Origin: an uncultured Candidatus Entotheonella sp.
Lineage (GTDB): Bacteria; Tectomicrobia; Entotheonellia; Entotheonellales; Entotheonellaceae
Direction of reading: 5' to 3'
NCBI GenBank assembly: GCA_951828535.1
Contig: OX639990.1
Coordinates: 917,300-981,299, forward strand
DNA length: 64,000 nt
Below the pieces are notes generated by a model that worked only from the letters and a program-made list of their open reading frames with translations, did not search any database and was not told the origin of the DNA. The position numbers and the translations under genes were made by a program. Below, piece by piece: positions 33,583 through 41,666 of this stretch (its first letter is position 1; each line of letters begins with the position of its first letter).

Positions 33583-35409
33583 ATGAACGTCGTTTGGAAA
33601 GTATCGCATCGGGGCGTCCTGGCCGTGTTGCTCGGGATGACCGTATTGGCCATGACGGCCATGGCGGGCAACGTGACGCACGACCGCCTGGTCAACAGCG
33701 AGAACGAGCCCGGCAACTGGATCAACCACCACGGCAACTATGAGGCGCACCGGTTCTCCGGCCTCACGCAGATCAACAAGTCTAACGTCGCCGATCTGAA
33801 GGTTGCCTTCACCTGGGCCTTGGGCGACATCCAGGGCGGCGGCACCGCGCCCGTCGTCTTCCCGTTCTCCGGCCTGGAAGGCACGCCACTGGCGGAAGAC
33901 GGCTTCCTATACATCACCAGCGGCTGGGGCGTGGTCACCAAGCTGGACGTGCGCGGCGGCAGGCCCGTGCTGATGTGGAGGTACGATCCCGAGGCCGACA
34001 AAGATTGGGCCCCCAGCGTAACCTGCTGCGGCATCAACAATCGCGGCGTTGCCTTGCACGGCGAGAAGGTTGTGGGCATCGTGATCGACGGCCGCGTTTT
34101 CGCCTTGAACAAGAACGACGGCAGCCTGCTGTGGGAAACCCAGGTGGCCGACCCCGGTATTGCCGAGGTCATGACTGGCGCCCCGCTCGTCGTGAAGGAC
34201 ATGGTGCTGACCGGTATGGCCGGCGCCGAGTTTGGCGTTCGCGGCTGGATCGCGGCGCTGGACGTGAACAGCGGCAAGGAAATCTGGCGCACCCACACCA
34301 TTCCAGGACCGGGCGAGCCGGGTCACGAAACCTGGAAGGACGACTACGGCGCCTGGAAGACCGGCGGCGGCTCCACCTGGGTGACGGGCTCCTACGATCC
34401 CGAACTCAACATCATCGTTTGGGGCACGGCCAATCCCGGTCCGGACTGGGATAACGCATATCGTCCGGGCGACAACCTGTGGACCGACAGCACGATCGGC
34501 CTGGATGCCGATACCGGCAAGTTCCTGTGGGGATTCCAGCATACGCCGAACGATCCCTACGATTACGACTCCATCGCGGAGAACACCTTCGTCGATACCA
34601 ACATCAACGGCCAGTACGTGCGCGCCACGCTGCATGCCAACCGCAACGGCTTCGCCTACGCGCTGGATCGCAGCAGCGGCAAGTACATCTGGGGCACCCA
34701 GTTCGTGAAGAAGCTGAACTGGACGAAGGGCCTGGACGAAAACGGCCGGCCCGCCTCGTACGATCCCAACACGGACATCCAGACCTACGAGCCCGGCACC
34801 GCGGCGGGACGTGGCAGCGTCACGGAAGAGGGCGAGCGCGGCGCGGTCGAAGGCATTTCCTGCCCGGCCCACACCGGCGGCAAGAACTGGCCCCCGACGG
34901 CTTACAGCCCGCACACCGGTCTGTATTACATCCCGGTGATCGAGAGCTGCAACAAGGCGTTTGCCCAGGTCGCCCCGAAGAATTGGGACCCGGCCAGCCG
35001 CGAGTGGTTTCTCGGTGGCGCCCCGTATTTCACCTTTGAAGACCCGGCTTCCGGTCGTATCACCGGCAGCGTAACGGCCATCGACGTGTCCACGGGCGCC
35101 GTGCGCGGCAAGTGGGAAACCAAGTTTCCCTTGCTGGGCGGTATCATGGCCACGGCAGGCGGCCTCGTCTTCACCGGCTTGGCAGACGGTGGCGTGGTGG
35201 CGCTGGACGCCGACACGCTGCAGGAGCTGTGGCGGTTTGAGACCGGCTCGGGCATCAACGCCCCGCCGATGTCGTACATGGCTGGTGGCAAGCAGTACAT
35301 CGCCATCCTGGTGGGTCTGGGCGGCGCCTGGCCGCAGTGGTTCACGGACTCCACGCCGGAGTTGAAGAAGGCCGTTCCCAGCAACGTCCTATACGTCTTC
35401 TCTCTGTAA
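33583..35409 (+). CDS. PQQ-dependent alcohol dehydrogenase with lanthanide-type active site
   Basis: 608 aa with a signal peptide of about 28 residues. It is an eight-bladed quinoprotein with the family residues GAEFGVRG (E216), GTANPGP (N284), PYDYD (D327 catalytic, D329 two residues on) and HANRNGFAYALDR (R354), and the vicinal cysteines C148-C149. The Asp at +2 marks lanthanide-dependent enzymes (XoxF, PedH, ExaF); calcium enzymes have Ala or Ser there. It oxidises alcohols in the periplasm and passes electrons to cytochrome c. No haem domain is fused; a cytochrome c gene follows at 35658. GGAGGGGAACG precedes the ATG. Confidence 0.9.
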   Translation: MNVVWKVSHRGVLAVLLGMTVLAMTAMAGNVTHDRLVNSENEPGNWINHHGNYEAHRFSGLTQINKSNVADLKVAFTWALGDIQGGGTAPVVFPFSGLEGTPLAEDGFLYITSGWGVVTKLDVRGGRPVLMWRYDPEADKDWAPSVTCCGINNRGVALHGEKVVGIVIDGRVFALNKNDGSLLWETQVADPGIAEVMTGAPLVVKDMVLTGMAGAEFGVRGWIAALDVNSGKEIWRTHTIPGPGEPGHETWKDDYGAWKTGGGSTWVTGSYDPELNIIVWGTANPGPDWDNAYRPGDNLWTDSTIGLDADTGKFLWGFQHTPNDPYDYDSIAENTFVDTNINGQYVRATLHANRNGFAYALDRSSGKYIWGTQFVKKLNWTKGLDENGRPASYDPNTDIQTYEPGTAAGRGSVTEEGERGAVEGISCPAHTGGKNWPPTAYSPHTGLYYIPVIESCNKAFAQVAPKNWDPASREWFLGGAPYFTFEDPASGRITGSVTAIDVSTGAVRGKWETKFPLLGGIMATAGGLVFTGLADGGVVALDADTLQELWRFETGSGINAPPMSYMAGGKQYIAILVGLGGAWPQWFTDSTPELKKAVPSNVLYVFSL

Positions 35410-35421
35410 GCTCTGAACCGG

Positions 35422-35460
35422 ACGGGTGGACCCAGCTTTTCGGTCCACCCGTCTCATTTT
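35422..35460 (+). terminator. Intrinsic terminator after the PQQ dehydrogenase
   Basis: An 11-bp perfect stem (ACGGGTGGACC / GGTCCACCCGT) with a 9-base loop, then ctcatttt. It lies 13 bases after the stop, so the cytochrome gene downstream probably has its own promoter. Confidence 0.85.
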
Positions 35461-35531
35461 GTGCGCATACTTCTGACAGACAATCGGACACAAAAGCCCA
35501 CATCCAGGAATACTGAGAATGGCTGCCCAAG

Positions 35532-35640
35532 CCGTCACTCCGGCGGAAGCCGGAGTCCAGGGGTTTTTGGGCTCAAAGAGCTTGCCCTGCCCTAGATTCG
35601 AGTTGAGGTCGCTGGATTCCGGGTCAAGCCCGGAATGACG
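35532..35640. repeat. MITE-like inverted-repeat element
   Basis: About 109 bp, starting cgtcactccggcggaagc and ending gggtcaagcccggaatgacg; the ends are inverted relatives (CGTCAyTCCGG). Same family as 14932-15035 and 56901-56994. Non-coding; it lies immediately upstream of the cytochrome c gene. Confidence 0.7.
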
Positions 35641-35657
35641 CTTTGAAGGAAACGAAT

Positions 35658-36044
35658 ATGCGGATAGGTGGGAAATTGGGAATGGGCATGAGGGTAAGAA
35701 TCGTGCTTGGGATATTCAGCTTATTACTTGCCGTCTGCGTCATGTTGCCCGGCGTGGCCATGTCCCAGACCTCAACTGCCGACGCAGCTGCTGAATTGAG
35801 AAAAGGCAAGAGACTGTACAAAAGGTGCGTGCCGTGCCACAAACAGGACGGCAGCGGCGGTCCCAGCTACGGCGGCTACGCGGCGAATTTACGGGATACG
35901 CAGCTCAATCACGAAGAAATCGTGGCCGTCATTACCGATGGCCGGCGGAAAAAAGGCATGCCGACGTTCAAGCCGATCCTGAGCAAGGGAGAGATTGAAA
36001 CCGTGGCCAAGTTCATCCAGACGCAATTCAAAGCCGAACCGTAG
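35658..36044 (+). CDS. Exported monohaem cytochrome c
   Basis: 128 aa. A signal segment (about residues 12-34, VRIVLGIFSLLLAVCVMLPGVAM) precedes a class I cytochrome c domain: GKRLYKRCVPCHKQDGSGG with haem site CVPCH, and GMPTFKPILSKGEIETVAKFIQTQF with the Met ligand in the KKGMP loop. Following a PQQ dehydrogenase, it is the natural candidate for its electron acceptor, although a terminator and a repeat separate the two. GAAGGAAAC lies upstream of the ATG. Confidence 0.9.
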   Translation: MRIGGKLGMGMRVRIVLGIFSLLLAVCVMLPGVAMSQTSTADAAAELRKGKRLYKRCVPCHKQDGSGGPSYGGYAANLRDTQLNHEEIVAVITDGRRKKGMPTFKPILSKGEIETVAKFIQTQFKAEP

Positions 36045-36069
36045 ATTTGCCTGCCGGCGGCTCCCTTCC

Positions 36070-36519
36070 TCATTTGGCCGCCAACTGTTTAGCCCTTTCG
36101 ATCTGCTCCGGCTCCATCTTCGCTTCCAGTCGCTCCAGCCACGGCACCAGGTACAGATTCTCTTCGCTGCTGTCGATGGCTTCACGCAGCCAGACGTGCG
36201 CCTGCACGTAATCACGATGTGCGCCCCCACCCAACTGCAGATACACCATTTTCAGCAACATGTTGCCGGTGTGCCGCCTCACCTTGATCACCTTTTGCCC
36301 CCACTCAAGCGCCTCCGTAAAATCCCCGGCAACCCGGGCAGCCTCATAGGCGCGCCGCCCCATCATATACATGGCCATGGGATCGTCTTTTGCCGCCAGG
36401 CAGGGGACCTTGTCCTCTTCCGCGGCGCAATCGGGGTCCGTAGCGGTGGCGCAAACAACGGCACCGCTGCACAAAGTTACAGCGGCAAACAAGGCGAGAA
36501 TAAGGCGTAGGGGCTTCAT
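36070..36519 (-). CDS. Small exported Sel1/TPR-like protein
   Basis: 149 aa with a signal peptide of about 23 residues (LILALFAAVTLCSGAVVCA; the Cys may be a lipobox, not certain). The mature part is helical with Sel1-like spacing (AMYMMGRRAYEAARVAGDFTEALEWGQKVI; YVQAHVWLREAIDSS). Probably a periplasmic protein-interaction module. Unknown partner. It converges with the cytochrome c gene. Confidence 0.65.
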   Translation of the reverse strand: MKPLRLILALFAAVTLCSGAVVCATATDPDCAAEEDKVPCLAAKDDPMAMYMMGRRAYEAARVAGDFTEALEWGQKVIKVRRHTGNMLLKMVYLQLGGGAHRDYVQAHVWLREAIDSSEENLYLVPWLERLEAKMEPEQIERAKQLAAK

Positions 36520-36589
36520 AAACAGGCATTCCTATATGGGCTGAGTATGGGAACGGTGCCATTGGCAGGGTGTCGGAGGCCGTACCCCA

Positions 36590-37081
36590 TCAGGAGACTT
36601 CGTTCAAGCGGCCGGTCTCGACGTCGTAGACGAAACCGCGAACTTGGTCCTTCACCGGAATAAAGGGACAGGCCTGGATGCGGCGCACGGACTGCCGCAC
36701 GTCGTCCTCGAGATGCGAGAACGCCTCCAGGGCGAACGGCGGACGCAGACCGGTGTCGGCCTCAATCCCGGCTTTCACGTCGTCGTCCTTAAAGGTCAGC
36801 ATGCCACAGTCGGTGTGGTGAATAAGGATGATTTCCCGGGTGCCAAGCAGGCGCTGCGAGATCAGGAGGGAGCGCAGCACGTCATCAGTCACGACGCCGC
36901 CGGCGTTACGGATTACGTGGGCATCGCCCTCTTCGAGACCGAGGAGACGGCCCGTTTCGAGTCGGGCGTCCATGCAGGCGACAATGGCGGTCTGCTTACC
37001 GGGCGGCAAAGGGGTTTGCTGTTTTTGAAACTGCTCCGCATAGCGGGCGTTGTTGGCCAGAAACGTATCGGTGAATGACAT
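36590..37081 (-). CDS. Beta-class carbonic anhydrase
   Basis: 163 aa, typical of the short beta/Rv1284-like class. The zinc site is CMDARLE (Cys-x-Asp-x-Arg) and HHTDCGM (His-x2-Cys), with HVIRNAGGVVTDDVLRSL between them. It interconverts CO2 and bicarbonate in the cytoplasm. The start at 37081 has GGGAG five bases upstream and begins MSFTDTFLANN; the longer reading to 37162 has no support. Confidence 0.92.
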   Translation of the reverse strand: MSFTDTFLANNARYAEQFQKQQTPLPPGKQTAIVACMDARLETGRLLGLEEGDAHVIRNAGGVVTDDVLRSLLISQRLLGTREIILIHHTDCGMLTFKDDDVKAGIEADTGLRPPFALEAFSHLEDDVRQSVRRIQACPFIPVKDQVRGFVYDVETGRLNEVS

Positions 37082-37098
37082 GTAGACTCCCGAAGCTG

Positions 37099-37128
37099 CT
37101 CCCTCTCTCCTCGGCGGGAGAGGGTTGA
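37099..37128. repeat. G/C-tract dispersed repeat (CCCTCTCC type), short copy
   Basis: ctccctctctcctcggcgggagagggttg, related to 5083-5121; directly upstream of the carbonic anhydrase gene. Confidence 0.4.
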
Positions 37129-37314
37129 GTTGAAAGGGATTTCTTAATGAGACACGATCCAAAAACGGGGGTCATTGTAGTGGCGCCAAGGGGTTGGTGC
37201 AAGGCTGGGAAAGCGGGGAGAGCTGACGTGTCGGGACTTGGGGAACGGGAAGGACCGGATGCGTGACTCCCGTGCAGGGTGTGAGACCCTGCACGGGAAG
37301 TCTCCTGCCGTCAG

Positions 37315-37719
37315 CTAGGCAACCTTGATCTCGATCTGACGGGCTACCGCGGCCTTGGCTTTGGGAATACGGAGTTGCAGGACGCCGTTCTTGAGCTCGG
37401 CGTCGACCTGATCCGCATCAAGCGCGTTATGGAGCCTGAATTGGCGAAATACCGAGGCCAACTGAAACTCCTGATACCGTGCTTTACCGGGAAGGTTCTG
37501 GGGCGCATGCCCCCTGACGGTGAGAACGTTGTTGGTTACGCTCACCTGGAGGTTATCCTGCGGCACGCCCGGCAGGTCCGCCACGAGGACGAAGCCGTCC
37601 GCGGTTTCGTGAATGTCCACCGGCGGCGACATATACTGCTCGGCATGGCCGTTCGTCGGTGCCGCAGTCGTTGCCTGGGTCGTTTCCGCAACTGAGACAT
37701 TGGACTCGTTCATGTTCAA
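37315..37719 (-). CDS. Small heat-shock protein (Hsp20/alpha-crystallin), second of a pair
   Basis: 134 aa. The alpha-crystallin domain spans about residues 30-125: PPVDIHETADGFVLVADLPGVPQDNLQVSV, RGHAPQ and near the end LKNGVLQLRIPKAK, the GVLxxxxPK hallmark. Unlike the first Hsp20 it has a Thr/Ala-rich N-terminus. It is an ATP-independent holdase that keeps unfolded proteins soluble. AAGGAGG lies nine bases upstream of the ATG. It is 49 bases downstream of the other Hsp20 gene and probably shares its sigma-54 promoter. Confidence 0.93.
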   Translation of the reverse strand: MNMNESNVSVAETTQATTAAPTNGHAEQYMSPPVDIHETADGFVLVADLPGVPQDNLQVSVTNNVLTVRGHAPQNLPGKARYQEFQLASVFRQFRLHNALDADQVDAELKNGVLQLRIPKAKAAVARQIEIKVA

Positions 37720-37768
37720 TATCCTCCTTGGTTGAATTCTCTGCTGAGCCGTTGATCTGCCGCGGCCA

Positions 37769-38215
37769 CTACGCCGTCCGGATGCTGATCGGCTTGGGCG
37801 TATCCTGGCCCAATTTGGGCAGCGTCACCCTGAGCATGCCATCGGCGTACTCGGCGCCTACCTTGTCCGTGTCCACCTCCATCGGCAGGGTGAACCGGCG
37901 CTCGAAGCGACCCTCCGAACGCTCCTTACGGTGAAACACCTTCGGCTCGGCGTCCGTATGCAGGGGCCGTTTCTCACCTGCCAGCGTCAGGGTACGCCGG
38001 ACCACGGACAACTCGAGGGTCTCTGGATCGACGCCGGGGACCATGGCCTCGACGTACAAAGCATCCGGGCCCTCGTGCAAACGAATCGACGGATAACTGC
38101 CGAACGCCTGATCCACCAGGCCTGCCACCGGCGGCGTGAATCGGAGGCCGGTAAAGGCTTTGTCCATCTCATGCCACAGGGTTTCGATGTCGTTCCACAC
38201 AGGAGCTTTTATCAT
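37769..38215 (-). CDS. Small heat-shock protein (Hsp20/alpha-crystallin), first of a pair
   Basis: 148 aa. The N-terminal arm has WNDIETLWHEMDKAF, then the alpha-crystallin domain: PSIRLHEGPDALYVEAMVPGVDPETLELSV, KERSEGRFERRFTLPMEVD and YADGMLRVTLPKLG. It forms large oligomers that bind denaturing proteins. AAGGAA precedes the ATG. A sigma-54-type promoter lies 76-95 bases upstream of the start, so the pair is likely driven by an enhancer-binding activator rather than sigma-32 or CIRCE; no HrcA/CIRCE inverted repeat was seen. Confidence 0.93.
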   Translation of the reverse strand: MIKAPVWNDIETLWHEMDKAFTGLRFTPPVAGLVDQAFGSYPSIRLHEGPDALYVEAMVPGVDPETLELSVVRRTLTLAGEKRPLHTDAEPKVFHRKERSEGRFERRFTLPMEVDTDKVGAEYADGMLRVTLPKLGQDTPKPISIRTA

Positions 38216-38290
38216 CGTCGTATTCCTTATCCAGAAAGGGATGGTTAGCGTCGGGTCGCCTTATGGCGCCCCAATCACGCCCACCATGGG

Positions 38291-38310
38291 AAAGCAATCT
38301 TTGTGCCAAA
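38291..38310 (-). promoter_or_regulatory. Sigma-54 (RpoN) promoter of the Hsp20 pair
   Basis: Minus strand TTTGGCACAAAGATTGCTTT fits the -24/-12 consensus TGGCAC-N5-TTGCW with exactly 10 bases between GG and GC. It points to the Hsp20 gene; predicted transcription starts about 65 bases before its ATG. Match judged by eye. Confidence 0.75.
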
Positions 38311-38383
38311 GTCGAAACGCCCTGATTTTTCGGCAACCCACGAGGCGCCGCGGAGGTTTCCTCCGGACGCCGGACGGCAGGGT

Positions 38384-38405
38384 TGCAACGCCGTGTGACG
38401 TTGCA
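38384..38405. promoter_or_regulatory. Inverted repeat, possible activator site
   Basis: TGCAACG-N8-CGTTGCA, about 75-95 bases upstream of the sigma-54 element. This is a reasonable position for an enhancer-binding protein. It could instead belong to the divergent SDR gene, whose start is 203 bases away. Confidence 0.3.
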
Positions 38406-38607
38406 GCCGACGCGACTGGCGTCGCAGGCGTAAGTCCGACCACCGAGCCTGGAGCGTGCTCGAGCCCGTTTGTGACCGTGAACCGCGCACTGCCCAGTTG
38501 GTTGGGGCCCCTGAGTGATATGATGCAACGGATTTATGTTGGCCGAATAATTCGGGTTTTTCTATCCTAACCGGTGCCTACCAGGACATCAGAGGAGTAT
38601 CGATCCT

Positions 38608-39423
38608 ATGGATTTAAGAGATAAGGTGGCCGTCGTGACCGGCGGCGCCCGCGGCATCGGCCTTGGCATGGCCCACGCTTTGGCCCGTCAGGGCGTGCAC
38701 GTCGCCGTGGCCGATTTGTACACCCCAAGCCAGGGTACGGCGGGATACGCGTTCGCCGCCGAGCGCGACGTGATGCAGGCCGTGGAGGGTCTGAAGGCAC
38801 ACGGCGGCCGCGCCATCGGCGTGCCCGCGGACGTGACCGACATGTCTCAGGTGGAAGCCATGGTGGCTACCGTCACCCAGCAGCTCGGCCCCATCGACAT
38901 TCTTTGCAACAACGCCGGCGTCATCGACACCGGGCTCGTCGTCGAAACCACCGAAGCGCAGTGGGACGCCATCATGAACGTCAATGTCAAGGGCGTCTTC
39001 CTGGGTTGCAAGGCGGTGCTTCCCGGCATGATCGAGCGGCGCCAGGGCCGCATCATCAACACCGCCTCCATCGCCGGCAAACGCGGCAACGCCCGCCTGT
39101 CGGCCTACTGCGCCTCCAAGTTCGCCGTCGTCGGCTTCACGCAATCCCTGGCGCACGAGGCGGCACCGCACAAAATCACGGTCAATGCGGTCTGCCCCGG
39201 CATTCTGGGCACCGCCATGTGGCTCGACATTCTGTTGCCGCAGCGCGTCGAGCAGGTGGGTGAGGACCGCGACGACGCCTTCCGGAAGTACGCCGAAACC
39301 CTCATGCCGCTGGGTCGTCCGCAGACCCCCGACGACATCGGTCAGGCAGTCGTTTACCTGGCCCAGACCGACAACGTGACCGGCATTGCGCTCAACGTCG
39401 CCGGTGGCTTGGTTATGCACTAA
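38608..39423 (+). CDS. Short-chain dehydrogenase/reductase
   Basis: 271 aa classical SDR. The NAD(P) loop GGARGIGLG is at about residues 12-20, LCNNAG at about 97, a Ser in NTASIAGKRG and YCASK (catalytic Tyr and Lys) at about 167-171. The substrate loop is long (WLDILLPQRVEQVGEDRDDAF). It oxidises or reduces a hydroxyl/keto group; substrate unknown. AGGAGTATCGATCCT precedes the ATG. It is followed by the second SMP-30-like gene. Confidence 0.88.
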   Translation: MDLRDKVAVVTGGARGIGLGMAHALARQGVHVAVADLYTPSQGTAGYAFAAERDVMQAVEGLKAHGGRAIGVPADVTDMSQVEAMVATVTQQLGPIDILCNNAGVIDTGLVVETTEAQWDAIMNVNVKGVFLGCKAVLPGMIERRQGRIINTASIAGKRGNARLSAYCASKFAVVGFTQSLAHEAAPHKITVNAVCPGILGTAMWLDILLPQRVEQVGEDRDDAFRKYAETLMPLGRPQTPDDIGQAVVYLAQTDNVTGIALNVAGGLVMH

Positions 39424-39556
39424 CCTGAAAACGATAATTGATTCTCACGCGGGCAGAACTTATACTCGCCTCCATTCTGGAAGCGCGACCAGTCGCACGG
39501 CGGCTTGCACCGTGCTACAGCCTTCCAAATCTCGAATACAGGAGAAGGAGAGAACG

Positions 39557-40639
39557 ATGAAGACCTTACGGCTTGTCAGATGGGGTGCCGCGCTGCTGGG
39601 TGCGCTGCTCGTGATTTCCCCTGTCGCGTTCGCTGACGATCCGGGCTTCCCGGCGCCGTCCGGTGACGCCTCACTCGTGTCGCCCGATGCGCGCCTAGAC
39701 CGCATATTCGACGGCGCCTGCATGCTCACCGAGGGCGTGGCCGCCGGGCATGACGGCATGATCTATTTCAGCGATATCACCTTCACGGCCTTCTGCAAGG
39801 ACTCCTCGGGCCAGTACCTGCAGGCCGGCAACATCTGGAAGTTCGATCCCAGCACCGGCGAAAGCTCGATCTTCCGCAGCCCGTCCGGCATGTCGAACGG
39901 CATCAAGTTCGACCGCGACGGCAATATGATCGCCGCCCTGGGCGCCGATTACGGCGGCCGCATGCTCGTCAAGACGGACATGTCGACCGGCCAGACTTTC
40001 ATCTTGACGGGCCGCTACGATAAACGGCCCTACAACGCCCTCAACGACATCACGATTGATGAGCAAGGGCGCATCTATTTCACCGACCCTCGGTACCTGG
40101 GGCACGAGCCCATCTTCCAGGACGGTTATGCCGCCTACCGGCTGGACCCGGACGGCAGCGTGGCGCGCGTGGCGGCCAATTGCGCCAAGTGCAACGGCAT
40201 CCTCATTTCCCCGGACCAGAAGACGATGTACATCGTCAGCAATGACAACGGCTGGTTCGAGTTCCAGAACCTCATGGAGGGCGAAAGCCCTGTGGTAGGC
40301 CCGCACCTGTTGCAGGCTTATGACGTGGACGACGGAGGCAACCTGAGCAACCGCCGGGTGCTGATCGACTACGGCAAGCTCGACCCGCCGTGCAGCGGCC
40401 CCGACGGTATGGTGGCCGACGTGGACGGCAACGTCTGGCTCGCGTCGCGTTGCGAGTGGCGACCGGGTGTTCAGGTTCTCGACCCGCAAGGCAACGAGTT
40501 GGCTTACATTTCGACGGGCGAAGAATTGCCCACCAACGTCGGCTTTGGCCGCGGTGACGACGCCAACCTGCTGTACGTGACCTCGGGTAAGAGCCTGTAT
40601 AGCATCCGCGTTGGCAAAGAAGGTTATCAACTGCCGTAA
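39557..40639 (+). CDS. Exported SMP-30/gluconolactonase-like beta-propeller protein (paralog)
   Basis: 360 aa with a signal peptide of about 26 residues (WGAALLGALLVISPVAFA). It is a close relative of the gene at 2069: same order of MIYFSDITFTAF, IFRSPSGMSNGIKFDRDGN, ALNDITIDEQGRIYFTDPRYLGHEP and GPDGMVADVDGNVWLASR. Likely a periplasmic lactonase/esterase. GAAGGAG precedes the ATG; the longer reading from 39386 overlaps the SDR gene and lacks the signal peptide at its start. Two SDR genes flank it, so an oxidation-lactone-hydrolysis path is conceivable (inference). Confidence 0.87.
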   Translation: MKTLRLVRWGAALLGALLVISPVAFADDPGFPAPSGDASLVSPDARLDRIFDGACMLTEGVAAGHDGMIYFSDITFTAFCKDSSGQYLQAGNIWKFDPSTGESSIFRSPSGMSNGIKFDRDGNMIAALGADYGGRMLVKTDMSTGQTFILTGRYDKRPYNALNDITIDEQGRIYFTDPRYLGHEPIFQDGYAAYRLDPDGSVARVAANCAKCNGILISPDQKTMYIVSNDNGWFEFQNLMEGESPVVGPHLLQAYDVDDGGNLSNRRVLIDYGKLDPPCSGPDGMVADVDGNVWLASRCEWRPGVQVLDPQGNELAYISTGEELPTNVGFGRGDDANLLYVTSGKSLYSIRVGKEGYQLP

Positions 40640-40860
40640 ACCTGCCTGTATAAGCGGCAGCATCGCCGGGGGCTCGCACGGGCCTCCGGCTTCCCGCGTT
40701 TATTGCTTCCCACCCGTTGTCCCCAAGCCCCTGGCGCTACGATTGGCTCCCATCCAGCGTGATATACTTCGCCGATTCAGATGGGTCGGACGGACCGCAG
40801 ACGCAATCCGACAGCGGAAGCCTGTATGGCGCGGTGGCATGACAAGAAGGAACAGACGTT

Positions 40861-41643
40861 ATGGATCTCGGCTTGGAAGGGAAGGTGGCGATCATTACTG
40901 GCGGCAGCGAAGGCATCGGCAGGGCATCGGCCGTTCGGCTGTGCGAGGAAGGCGCCCACGTGGCCATCTGTGCGCGGCGCCCAGAGGTGCTGCAGGAAGC
41001 CGCCGGCATGATCAAGGCACAAACCGGCATCGACGTGCTGGCGGTGCCGACAGACGTTTGCAGCGATGAACAGGTAGACCGTCTCATCAACCAAACCGTC
41101 GAACGTTATGGCGGCATCGACATCCTGGTGAACAATGCCGGCGGCTCGCGCGCCAAGGGCTTCCTCGATGCTGACGACGACCTGTGGCGCGAGGACCTGG
41201 AAATCAAACTGTTCGGCACCATCCGCTGTTCCAAGGCCGCCATTCCGTTCATGCGCCAGCGGGGCGGCGGACGCATCATCAACATGACAACGGTCGGCGG
41301 CAAGGCCCCTGGCCAGAAGGCCCTGCCCACCTCCGTCAGCCGCGCGGCCGGAATCAACCTCACCAAATCCATGGCCACCGAGTACGCCCCCGAAAACATC
41401 CTGGTCAACACCATATGCCTGGGCATTCTGAAAAGCGCCCAATGGGAGCGCCGTCATCAGCTTGAAGCGCCGGAGAAGTCGTTAGAGGCGTATTACGAGC
41501 AAGTCGGCAAACGCACCCCGGTTGGGCGCATCGGAGACGCGGAGGAAGTGGCCGACCTGGTGGCGTTCCTGGCCTCGGCCCGCGCCGCGTTCATCACCGG
41601 CACCGCGGTCAACATCGATGGGGGAGCTGGCGCGGTGGTTTAG
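40861..41643 (+). CDS. SDR-family protein lacking the catalytic Tyr/Lys
   Basis: 260 aa with a normal SDR Rossmann part (GGSEGIGRASAVRL; NNAGGSRAKGF; MRQRGGGRIINMTTVGGKAPG) and C-terminus (FLASARAAFITGTAVNIDGGAG). At the place where YxxxK is expected it reads TSVSRAAGI, so the catalytic Tyr and Lys appear to be Thr and Arg. It may be inactive, regulatory, or use an altered mechanism as in some divergent SDRs. GAAGGAACAGACGTT precedes the ATG. Confidence 0.82.
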   Translation: MDLGLEGKVAIITGGSEGIGRASAVRLCEEGAHVAICARRPEVLQEAAGMIKAQTGIDVLAVPTDVCSDEQVDRLINQTVERYGGIDILVNNAGGSRAKGFLDADDDLWREDLEIKLFGTIRCSKAAIPFMRQRGGGRIINMTTVGGKAPGQKALPTSVSRAAGINLTKSMATEYAPENILVNTICLGILKSAQWERRHQLEAPEKSLEAYYEQVGKRTPVGRIGDAEEVADLVAFLASARAAFITGTAVNIDGGAGAVV

Positions 41644-41666
41644 CCGACCCGGCGCCGCATGCAGGC

